Source of the DNA: CAYWGR01 sp964458015
GTDB taxonomy: Bacteria; Planctomycetota; Planctomycetia; Pirellulales; Thermoguttaceae
Assembly (NCBI GenBank): GCA_964458015.1
Contig: CAYWGR010000054.1
Span: 1-30,967 of the forward strand
Reading direction: 5' to 3'
Length of the DNA: 30,967 nucleotides
A model generated the notes under the pieces. It did not search any database. It worked only from the letters and a program-made list of their open reading frames with translations, and had not been told where the DNA came from. Positions 17,442 through 24,336 of this stretch are shown piece after piece. The number at the start of each line of letters is the position of its first letter. Position 1 is the first letter of the stretch. Position numbers and translations under genes: made by a program.

Positions 17442-17568
17442 AGGCCCGTGAACGGGCCTGACAAAACCTATAGACACACAGGAATTAACTTATGCCCCTC
17501 CCTTTCAACCCGGCGTAAACGCCGGGCCTATTACCGCCTGACGGCGGGCAATGGCCGTAAACGGCCAT
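17442..17568. repeat. Right REP cluster of the RAYT unit: four hairpins
   Basis: From left to right: AGGCCCG-TGAA-CGGGCCT (17442-17459), CCCGGCG-TAAA-CGCCGGG (17509-17526), CCGCC-TGAC-GGCGG (17534-17547) and ATGGCCG-TAAA-CGGCCAT (17551-17568). Read from the gene outwards, the order mirrors the left cluster, and the second hairpin plus its flank is an exact inverted copy of the third hairpin on the left. Confidence 0.9.
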
Positions 17569-17683
17569 AACAATTCTTCTAATGTTGCCATTCTCGATGT
17601 GGTTGTATTCTAATGCCCCACTTTCCGCAAAACCTACCTAGTGCCGCGAACCTCGGTAAACGTTGTTCGATTAGAATAATCCT

Positions 17684-18103
17684 TCACATTTGCGTTCCGC
17701 ATTCCTGGCAGAACTTCGCATCCTCGTTGTTCAGTTTGCCGCAGGACCGGCATTTGATCATGATGATCTTTTCGGGCTCACTGCCGCCGACCTTGATGTC
17801 GGCTTCTTCCATCACATCTTTCAACATGCCGCCCGCCATGCGCGAATAAGGTTCTAGTTCCTCTTTTGCCTTATCGGGATCTAAAATGACTCCCGAACCA
17901 GCCAAGCCACGCGAGCCAACTTTTGAAATGATCGAACCCACAAAAACCAACACTATGCCAAAAACCATGCGGCTTGGATCAACGGAACGAGGATCGTTGA
18001 CAGACAAGAAACAAGTGGAAAAAAACAAGAGAAATCCCAAAACCGAAAGCCCAATGCCAATATAATAGGCTGCCTTCCGTTCCTCGGAGATTTTTCTCGC
18101 CAT
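17684..18103 (-). CDS. Membrane protein with C-terminal zinc ribbon (139 aa)
   Basis: Two transmembrane segments lie near residues 13-33 (YYIGIGLSVLGFLLFFSTCFL) and 46-61 (MVFGIVLVFVGSIISK). A soluble stretch follows, ending in a zinc ribbon CRSCGKLNNEDAKFCQECG with Cys118, Cys121, Cys132 and Cys135. The family is not recognised; the layout suggests a small membrane protein with a cytoplasmic metal-binding tail. The ATG at 18103 is preceded by AAAAGGCG. It lies 90 bases after gyrA on the same strand and could be read from the gyrA transcript. Confidence 0.7.
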   Translation of the reverse strand: MARKISEERKAAYYIGIGLSVLGFLLFFSTCFLSVNDPRSVDPSRMVFGIVLVFVGSIISKVGSRGLAGSGVILDPDKAKEELEPYSRMAGGMLKDVMEEADIKVGGSEPEKIIMIKCRSCGKLNNEDAKFCQECGTQM

Positions 18104-18193
18104 TTCATCGCCTTTTAGAGAAGTAACTGCGCAAACAGCCTTAGCTCTGGGCTAGGCAGCAATTCCGGATAGTTTTCTCATCGAAAAAGCCGA

Positions 18194-20974
18194 CTATTTC
18201 TCCACGGATGTTTCGCTCTCGGGTTTCGCATTCTCCTCTTCCATCGGCACGCGCTTGACGGCCACCAGGGCGTCGTCCTCGTCGAGGGTCATGATCTTCA
18301 CGCCTTGCGTGTTGCGGCCGATGATGTTGATGTCGCTGGCGGCGATGCGCTGAAGCTTGCCGTGGGCGGTCATCAAAAGCAACTCGTCCTGGTCGGAAAC
18401 ATGGACGATGCCCATCACGGGGCCATTGCGATCCGTCGTCTTAATGTCGCGGATGCCCTTGCCGCCGCGGCGTTGCGTGCGATAGCTGCGCTGCGAACTC
18501 TCTTCGTGCTCCTCGCTCTCGACCTCCTCGCCGCCGGCTTCTTCCGGCTCGACGTCCAAAACTTCGTCCTCGTGCTCTTCGCCTTCCACTTGTTCGGGCA
18601 ATTCGGTTTCAGGGCCGCTCTCCGAATTTGGGCCGAAGGGCGTCCGCTTACCGTAGCCATTGGCGCAAACAGTCAACAACGTGGCATCGGGATCGGCAAC
18701 GACCATGCCGACCACTTTGTCGTCGCCCACCAAACGGATGCCTTTCACGCCGCTGCTGTTGCGGCCCATGGGCCGTGCGTCCGATTGCTTGAAACGAATG
18801 GCCATGCCGTGGGCCGTGGACAAAACCAACTCGTCGCCCGACTTGGCCACCACCACGTCCACCAGGGCATCGCCCTCGCGCAGTTTGATCGCGATAATGC
18901 CATTCTTCATCGGGCGGCTATAGGCCTTCAACGGCGTTTTCTTTACCAAACCGTTGGCCGTGGCCATGACGAGGAAATGATCGGGCTGATCGAAATCGCG
19001 CACGGCGCGGCAGTCGGTAATCTGCTCGCCTTCGGCCAGATTCAGCAGATTCACCACGGCTCGGCCGCGCGAGTCGCGGGCCAACTGCGGCAAATCATAG
19101 ACCTTGCGCCAATAGACCTTGCCTTTGCTCGTGAAGAACATCAAATAGGCATGGGTGCTGGCGACGAAAAGGTGTTGGACGGGATCTTCGTCTTCGGTTT
19201 TCGCGCCGGTAAGGCCCTTGCCGCCGCGGCGTTGCGAACGATAGACCGATGCCGGGGTCCGCTTGATGTAGCCGTTGTTGGTGATCGAAACGACCATTGT
19301 TTCTTCGGTGATGAGATCTTCCATGTCGATCTCGCCCACCTCTTCGCCGCTGATTTCCGTGCGCCGGGCGTCGCCGTGCTTGCGTTTCAGCTCGCGGCAG
19401 TCTTCCCGAATGATGTCCAGGATGTTCTGGCGATCCGAGAGAATGCGGCGATATTCGGCGATTTCTTCCAGCAGCTTGTGATGCTCGCCGCCCAGTTTTT
19501 CCTGCTCCAGGTTGACCAATTGGCCAAGCGTCATGTGTAAAATGGCGTCGGCCTGGACAGGCGTAAGCGTGTAAAACTCGGCCAGCCCTCGCTCTTCCGC
19601 GAAGATGGCGAAACCATCGTCGCCCAGTGCCCTACGCAACAACGCGGAAGGCGTCTGGATCTGCATCAGGCGTTCTTTCGCCTCGATTTGCGTCGAGGAA
19701 CTGCGGATGACGCGGATGACTTCGTCGATATTGGCATGGGCCAACAGCAGCCCTTCGACCGTGTGCTTGCGCTGCCGTGCCCTGGAAAGCAGGAACTGCG
19801 TGCGACGACGAATGACCGTCTCGCGATGGCGCAAAAACTCTTGCAACAATTCCTTGAACGAAAGCACGCGAGGCTTGCCGTCGACCAGCGCTAAAAAGAT
19901 CAGCGAGAAGCTGTCTTGGAGCGGCGAAAACTGGTAAAGCTGATTCAGAACGATTTCCGGATCGGCATCGCGCTTCAGGTCGCACACCAACCGGACAGGC
20001 TCTTCCAAGTCGCTTTCGTTGCGCAGATTGGAAATGCCCGCGATCTTTCCCTCGTTCACCAGCGCGGCGATGCGTTCCTCGATGCGGTCGCGCGCCTGCT
20101 GGAAGGGGATTTCAGTAATGACGATCCGATTGCGCTTGTTATGTTCCTCGATGAACGCCCGGGCACGGACGACGATCGTGCTGCGCCCGGTATGATAGCC
20201 GCGGCGAATGCCCGAGCGGCCGCAAATAACGCCGCCCGTGGGAAAATCGGGGCCGGGGCAAATTTCCATCAACTCGTCGATCGAAACATCCGGATCTTCA
20301 ATGACACGGATCAGAGAGTCGCAAATTTCGCCCAGGTTGTGCGGCGGGACCGACGTGGCCATGCCCACCGCAATGCCGTTTGCCCCGTTGACCAAAAGGT
20401 TGGGGAACTTGGAGGGCAAAACGGTTGGCTCCGTCCGCCGTTCGTCGTAAGTTGGGATGAAATCGACGGTGTCGAGCTTGATGTCTTCCATCATCAAGGC
20501 GGCAATCGGCGACATCCGCGCTTCGGTATACCGCATGGCTGCCGGAGGCAGACCGGCGATGGAGCCGAAGTTACCCTGTTTATCAACCAACACATGCCGC
20601 AGGTTCCATTCTTGGGCCATGCGGACCAAGGTGGGATAAATCACGCTTTCGCCGTGCGGATGGTAGTTACCGCTCGTATCGCCGGAGATCTTCGCGCACT
20701 TGACCCGGCCTGCGCCAGGCGTGAGGTTCAGGTCGTTCATCGCGACCAAAATACGCCGTTGCGAAGGCTTCAGACCGTCGCGCGCATCGGGCAAGGCCCG
20801 GCTGACGATCACGCTCATCGCATAGGTCAGATAACTGCCCTTCAGCTCTTCCTCGATGGGCATGTCCAACAAGTTGCGAGCTGATGGAATTTCACCCCCG
20901 GGCACGGCAGGCCCCGAAGCTTGGGGCTCCTCGGCATCCGGCGGTTCTGGCGGAAGATTCGAATCGGTCGACAC
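18194..20974 (-). CDS. gyrA: DNA gyrase subunit A
   Basis: GyrA is the breakage-reunion subunit of gyrase, which introduces negative supercoils with GyrB. The 926-residue chain has the winged-helix domain with AAMRYTEARM (catalytic Tyr149), the tower, the coiled-coil gate and a C-terminal pinwheel. The GyrA-box QRRGGKG occurs twice, once at the start of the pinwheel and once in the last part, which identifies GyrA rather than ParC. The quinolone region reads HPHGESVIYPTL, with Ser110 at the E. coli Ser83 position and Pro114 where E. coli has Asp87. An acidic insert of about 45 residues lies before the last blade. The start is GTG 20974, with AGGAA upstream. The first 30 residues are Pro/Glu-rich and probably disordered. 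No gyrB is nearby. Confidence 0.95.
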   Translation of the reverse strand: MSTDSNLPPEPPDAEEPQASGPAVPGGEIPSARNLLDMPIEEELKGSYLTYAMSVIVSRALPDARDGLKPSQRRILVAMNDLNLTPGAGRVKCAKISGDTSGNYHPHGESVIYPTLVRMAQEWNLRHVLVDKQGNFGSIAGLPPAAMRYTEARMSPIAALMMEDIKLDTVDFIPTYDERRTEPTVLPSKFPNLLVNGANGIAVGMATSVPPHNLGEICDSLIRVIEDPDVSIDELMEICPGPDFPTGGVICGRSGIRRGYHTGRSTIVVRARAFIEEHNKRNRIVITEIPFQQARDRIEERIAALVNEGKIAGISNLRNESDLEEPVRLVCDLKRDADPEIVLNQLYQFSPLQDSFSLIFLALVDGKPRVLSFKELLQEFLRHRETVIRRRTQFLLSRARQRKHTVEGLLLAHANIDEVIRVIRSSSTQIEAKERLMQIQTPSALLRRALGDDGFAIFAEERGLAEFYTLTPVQADAILHMTLGQLVNLEQEKLGGEHHKLLEEIAEYRRILSDRQNILDIIREDCRELKRKHGDARRTEISGEEVGEIDMEDLITEETMVVSITNNGYIKRTPASVYRSQRRGGKGLTGAKTEDEDPVQHLFVASTHAYLMFFTSKGKVYWRKVYDLPQLARDSRGRAVVNLLNLAEGEQITDCRAVRDFDQPDHFLVMATANGLVKKTPLKAYSRPMKNGIIAIKLREGDALVDVVVAKSGDELVLSTAHGMAIRFKQSDARPMGRNSSGVKGIRLVGDDKVVGMVVADPDATLLTVCANGYGKRTPFGPNSESGPETELPEQVEGEEHEDEVLDVEPEEAGGEEVESEEHEESSQRSYRTQRRGGKGIRDIKTTDRNGPVMGIVHVSDQDELLLMTAHGKLQRIAASDINIIGRNTQGVKIMTLDEDDALVAVKRVPMEEENAKPESETSVEK

Positions 20975-21075
20975 TACGATTCCTTTCGAAAGACAGAATC
21001 AATCAATATCGCCCTAACTTCTTTTGTAGAAAAGAGTTGTGGCGATTTTGTTTCGTCATCAATAAGAAAGGTTCC

Positions 21076-21104
21076 AGTATACTATTTTTCGCGTTTGTCT
21101 ACAA
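21076..21104 (-). promoter_or_regulatory. Promoter of gyrA
   Basis: On the minus strand TTGTAG (21104-21099) and TATACT (21081-21076) are 17 bases apart; the -10 matches five of six bases and the -35 three. The leader would be about 95 bases. The rest of the 283-base divergent spacer up to 21257 shows no convincing promoter for the nitroreductase. Confidence 0.5.
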
Positions 21105-21257
21105 CGCCCGGCACCGGAAAACTCTTGTCGTAACATTCTGCCGGAAAAGCACTTACAGTACGATTTTTTCGTTTGCTCTGGAGGAGATATTCTTTTTTTG
21201 AGAGGATGTGTAACCTAGTGCTACTGCAAGTGTGGTCTGTCTCTCCGTTGGAGCCAA

Positions 21258-22157
21258 ATGATGGGTTTCGATCTTCATGAAAAAGGTGTTCCGCTGATAA
21301 ATTCGGCAACATGCACAGGCTGCGGACTATGCACAAAGGTCTGCGCGGATGATATGTTCATCCTCGAAAATGGCAAAGCCAAAGTAGGGGGCGGCTTTTT
21401 CATGGGGTGCATTGCCTGTGGGCATTGCGTGGCGGCTTGCCCTACCAGTAGCATCACCGTCAGCGGGCGCGGCATGACGCCGAACGATGCTTTCGAGTTG
21501 CCGCCTGTTGCGGATCGTGCCACCGCCGATCAACTGGAAGGGCTGCTCGATGCTCGGCGAAGCATTCGCCGATTCACGAAGCGAGAGATCGACCGCGCAA
21601 CGCTTGATCGGATCTTGGCCATGACCACGACCGCCCCGATGGGCATCCCGCCGAGCGATGTGGGAGTTATTGTGTTTCACGAACGAGAGCGAGTTCAAGC
21701 ATTCGCCGCGGACGCCTGCGAAGCGTTTCGCCGGATGGCTTGGTTTTTCCATCCCGTCACACTGGCGATCATGCGTCCCGTGTTGGGTAAGGAAAACTAT
21801 GAGGCGATGCGCGATTTCATTCGCCCGTTGATTAAGGTTCTTTTGGAAAAAAGGGCCGAAGGGCAAGACTTTTTTACCTACGATGCGCCAGCGGCCATGC
21901 TTTTCCATCATGGACCGATGGCCGACCCGGCCGATTGCCACATCGCCGCGACCTACGCTATGCTGGCTGCCGAATCACTGGGACTGAGCAGTTGCATGTT
22001 GGGTACGACTGTAGGATTGAACCAGGCAAAACCCTTCAAGCAGAAATACGGCATTTCGCCGAAAAACAAAATCGGTTTGGCCTTGGTCTTGGGCTATTCC
22101 GCCGAGACTTTCCATCGCGGCGTGCGGCGGCAGTTGGCTTCCGTGAAGTTTGCGTAA
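21258..22157 (+). CDS. Nitroreductase-family protein with N-terminal 2x[4Fe-4S] ferredoxin domain
   Basis: Residues 13-65 form a bacterial ferredoxin domain with two complete cluster motifs, Cys19/22/25/29 and Cys51/54/57/61 followed by Pro. From about residue 90 comes a nitroreductase/FMN-binding domain (LLDARRSIRRFTKREID, typical of the FMN phosphate site; AAESLGLSSCMLGT later). Such fusions are flavin reductases in which the ferredoxin part feeds electrons to FMN; the substrate is unknown. At 299 residues it is full length for the fusion. The first ATG has GGAG about 6 bases upstream; a second ATG follows directly. It is divergent from gyrA and seems to be a single gene. Confidence 0.88.
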   Translation: MMGFDLHEKGVPLINSATCTGCGLCTKVCADDMFILENGKAKVGGGFFMGCIACGHCVAACPTSSITVSGRGMTPNDAFELPPVADRATADQLEGLLDARRSIRRFTKREIDRATLDRILAMTTTAPMGIPPSDVGVIVFHERERVQAFAADACEAFRRMAWFFHPVTLAIMRPVLGKENYEAMRDFIRPLIKVLLEKRAEGQDFFTYDAPAAMLFHHGPMADPADCHIAATYAMLAAESLGLSSCMLGTTVGLNQAKPFKQKYGISPKNKIGLALVLGYSAETFHRGVRRQLASVKFA

Positions 22158-22184
22158 GCGGTTTTGGTTGGCTATCAGGCCATA

Positions 22185-22270
22185 GATGTCAAACGGTAAT
22201 AGCCTGCGATGCCAAACGAAAATAGTCTGTGATGTCAAACAATAGCCTGCGATGTCAAACGAAAATAGCC
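22185..22270. repeat. Tandem direct repeat of 20-23 bases, four copies
   Basis: Units starting GATGYCAAAC and ending AATAGYCT/GC lie at 22185-22207, 22208-22230, 22231-22250 and 22251-22270. The third lacks three bases. The array runs straight into the palindromic element at 22264. Confidence 0.85.
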
Positions 22271-22341
22271 GGGAGCTAACAGCTCCCGGAAACCAACTGT
22301 GAATTCACGCACATTCCGGGAGCTGTTAGCTCCCGGCTATT
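22264..22341. repeat. 28-bp perfect inverted repeat of the CCGGGAGCT family
   Basis: AATAGCCGGGAGCTAACAGC... (22264-22291) is exactly inverted at 22314-22341, and each arm is itself a hairpin CCGGGAGCT-N3-AGCTCCCGG. The 22-base centre resembles the AATGTGTGTGGATTGCAC tail of the copies at 9585-9682. Confidence 0.9.
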
Positions 22342-22409
22342 GCTACACCGCTATTCCGTTAGCTCCTGCCTATTGCTACACGGCTATTCCGTTAGCTCCT
22401 GCCTATTGC
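22337..22409. repeat. 33-bp tandem repeat, 2.2 copies
   Basis: CTATTGCTACACCGCTATTC... occurs at 22337-22369 and again at 22370-22402 with one change, then a 7-base start of a third copy. The unit seems to derive from the right arm of the adjacent palindrome. Confidence 0.85.
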
Positions 22410-22429
22410 GGACACGTTTTTTTCAACCA

Positions 22430-22816
22430 TCAACAGCTTGCTAATGCGGCGCATGTCCAAACGGCGCTGGCGATTGCCGTGCCGGCAGTAATCATCAACA
22501 AGACAACGCTGCCGCAACCGACGTTTTGGCCGGGGTCGATGCCGTGCTTGGCCGCGAAGGCTTCGACGAAGTCTTTGGCCTCTTTTAAACCCACGCCTGC
22601 TTTTTCACGATAAAGCTTGATCGCCTGGATCTTATGTTGTTCCTTCACAAGTGCAAGTATGTCGGCTTCCAGGCTGCCGGGCTCGGGCGCAGGCGGCAGC
22701 TCGGCTTGTGCGGCATTCGTCCCGCTGGGAATGCTTGTTTGCAAGGGCGCTTTGCATTTCTCGCATTGCACCGCGCCGGTTCGATTAAAGTGATCGCAGA
22801 AGGGACATTTCGCCAT
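22430..22816 (-). CDS. Zinc-ribbon protein with L7/L12 C-terminal-like domain and membrane anchor (128 aa)
   Basis: A zinc ribbon (CPFCDHFNRTGAVQCEKC; Cys4, 7, 18, 21) is followed by a proline-rich linker. Residues 62-91 (KIQAIKLYREKAGVGLKEAKDFVEAFAAKHG) strongly resemble the C-terminal domain of ribosomal protein bL12, which in ribosomes recruits translation GTPases. A hydrophobic C-terminal segment (VVLLMITAGTAIASAVW) looks like a membrane anchor. It is not the ribosomal protein itself. Function unknown. The ATG at 22816 is 4 bases after the stop of the next gene upstream, so the two are probably translated together; no separate ribosome site is visible. Confidence 0.75.
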   Translation of the reverse strand: MAKCPFCDHFNRTGAVQCEKCKAPLQTSIPSGTNAAQAELPPAPEPGSLEADILALVKEQHKIQAIKLYREKAGVGLKEAKDFVEAFAAKHGIDPGQNVGCGSVVLLMITAGTAIASAVWTCAALASC

Positions 22817-22820
22817 GGTA

Positions 22821-23135
22821 TTAACGCCAAATAATTAGTGCCAGAAAAAGAACGCTGAAAATGGCCAGAACCACCAATAGCGTGACATGCGTATAAATTA
22901 ATTTCCACGAAGGCTTTGTTCCCGGTTGGACTACCTTCCCCTTAATATCAATTTCGCAGCCGCACTTCGAACAAATATATCCGCCTTCCCACCATTGTCG
23001 CTTTGTTTTCTTGAATGGTGATTGGGCGAGAGGCAAAGATGCTCCACAACTGGGGCAAGTTTTCACTCGCCGAATAAACACAAGAATAAAGAATAAGAAG
23101 AATAGGACGAATGGGAATAATTGAGCGTCAACCAT
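22821..23135 (-). CDS. Small zinc-ribbon membrane protein (104 aa)
   Basis: Two transmembrane helices, LFPFVLFFLFFILVFI (6-21) and HVTLLVVLAIFSVLFLALII near the C-terminus, bracket a soluble loop with a zinc ribbon (Cys27, Cys30, Cys55, Cys58). Not recognised as a named family. Starts at 23150 and 23183 are also in frame; 23135 is chosen because GAGG precedes it and the first helix begins at once, and it avoids overlap with the hydrolase upstream. It probably forms an operon with the zinc-ribbon/L12-like gene 4 bases downstream. Confidence 0.65.
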   Translation of the reverse strand: MVDAQLFPFVLFFLFFILVFIRRVKTCPSCGASLPLAQSPFKKTKRQWWEGGYICSKCGCEIDIKGKVVQPGTKPSWKLIYTHVTLLVVLAIFSVLFLALIIWR

Positions 23136-23161
23136 CGTTGAAAACCTCATCCCAACGGATC

Positions 23162-24265
23162 CTATAGATATTTCTTTAACCACGCCAACGTTTCATCCCA
23201 CATTGCAGGCGTGTATTCGTGCGTTACGCCCGGATAGAGAACGCCGCGAAAATTGTCTTCCTTGCCGTAGAGCTTGTAAAGATGCTTTTGGAAAGCGTTG
23301 ATCGTGCGGACGCCGCTGGCCGGCGAGCCTGAATCTCGTTCGCCGGTCAAGGTGAGCAAGGGCCGCGGGGCAATGAGCCCGACGACGCTTTCCATGTCGA
23401 TCTTTTCGCGTAAAATGCCGGGGACGAAGTAGTAAATGCCGTGGCCGTTGACGGCTTGTCCATCGCGGACCAAATCTTGATAACGTGTGAGGCAGGAGAC
23501 GCAAACGGCGGTTTTAATGCGGTCATCCAGGGCAGTATCCCACCACGTGCGCGTCGAGCCCATGCTCATGCCCATCGCCGCGATGCGTTTCGGATCGACT
23601 TCAGGGCGCGTGACGAGATAGTTCAGTGCCAAAAGATCGTCGCGGACCATCATTCCCCAGAGCGAGCGGCCTTCCCAGAGAAACACTTTCGAGAGCGCCC
23701 ATTCCGTCTGATTGCCTTCTTCCTGTTTTCCGCCGGGCCCTTGCCAACGACGTTCGCCGAAGCAATAGGCGTCGATGCACATCACGACATAGCCCGCCCG
23801 CATTAGTTCAGGGCCGGTCACGAGCGTTTGGTTGCCCATGCCCGTCCAGGCGCGGAGGAACAGTTCTTCCTTGCCTTGGTGATACGCGCCACCGTGATAG
23901 TGATTGTAGAGAATCGCGGGGGCAGGCTTTTTTACGTGGTCGGGCACGAGAAAATAGCCATAAACCGTGTCGCCCGCGCCGTTGTCGAATGTGAAATGTT
24001 CGAGAGTGAAGCCGTCGCGTTTTTCTTTCTTGTCGACCGTCACTTTCGGCTGAAACAAAGGAGGCATATCGCCAAGCAGCCGCCAAAGTTTTTGGCGCAG
24101 CTCGGGCTTCTGTTTCTCCCAAGCTTCGGCCGACGGTGGAAGAGGTGTAGTGAATGATGGAAAACCGCCTTTAAGCACGGGTGGAACTGCGTCGTCGGTA
24201 TTTGCCTGCATTGCCATCGAAGCCACGATAATCCATCCCCCCAGAAAGAGAAATGTGTGTCGCAT
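23162..24265 (-). CDS. Secreted alpha/beta hydrolase, dienelactone hydrolase/acetyl xylan esterase-like
   Basis: A signal peptide (FLFLGGWIIVASMAMQA) leads a 367-residue alpha/beta hydrolase. The nucleophile elbow is GMSMGS (Ser234), preceded by DPKRIAAM. The acid is probably Asp311 in TGERDSGSP and the base His349 in GVTHEYTP. NHYHGG (121-126) should form the oxyanion region. The layout matches large secreted esterases of the acetyl-xylan-esterase/DLH type that planctomycetes carry in many copies. The substrate, perhaps esterified polysaccharide, is inferred from the family only. The ATG at 24265 lacks a Shine-Dalgarno match. It is followed closely by the two small membrane genes. Confidence 0.8.
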   Translation of the reverse strand: MRHTFLFLGGWIIVASMAMQANTDDAVPPVLKGGFPSFTTPLPPSAEAWEKQKPELRQKLWRLLGDMPPLFQPKVTVDKKEKRDGFTLEHFTFDNGAGDTVYGYFLVPDHVKKPAPAILYNHYHGGAYHQGKEELFLRAWTGMGNQTLVTGPELMRAGYVVMCIDAYCFGERRWQGPGGKQEEGNQTEWALSKVFLWEGRSLWGMMVRDDLLALNYLVTRPEVDPKRIAAMGMSMGSTRTWWDTALDDRIKTAVCVSCLTRYQDLVRDGQAVNGHGIYYFVPGILREKIDMESVVGLIAPRPLLTLTGERDSGSPASGVRTINAFQKHLYKLYGKEDNFRGVLYPGVTHEYTPAMWDETLAWLKKYL

Positions 24266-24336
24266 GATTGTATTGCTGTTGAAGTGAAGTGATCTCTACG
24301 AAAAGCGATTTTATGGGCGGTTGGATGCGGTGTCAA

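Noticed and set aside
18305..20884. Long plus-strand ORFs opposite gyrA
   Set aside because: Complementary-frame artefacts of a GC-rich gene; they have no recognisable motifs, whereas the minus strand encodes complete GyrA.
18194..20974. Second QRRGGKG box in GyrA as a possible novelty
   Set aside because: Later pinwheel blades of GyrA often carry RGGKG-like sequences, so only the acidic insert and the Pro114 position were kept as findings.
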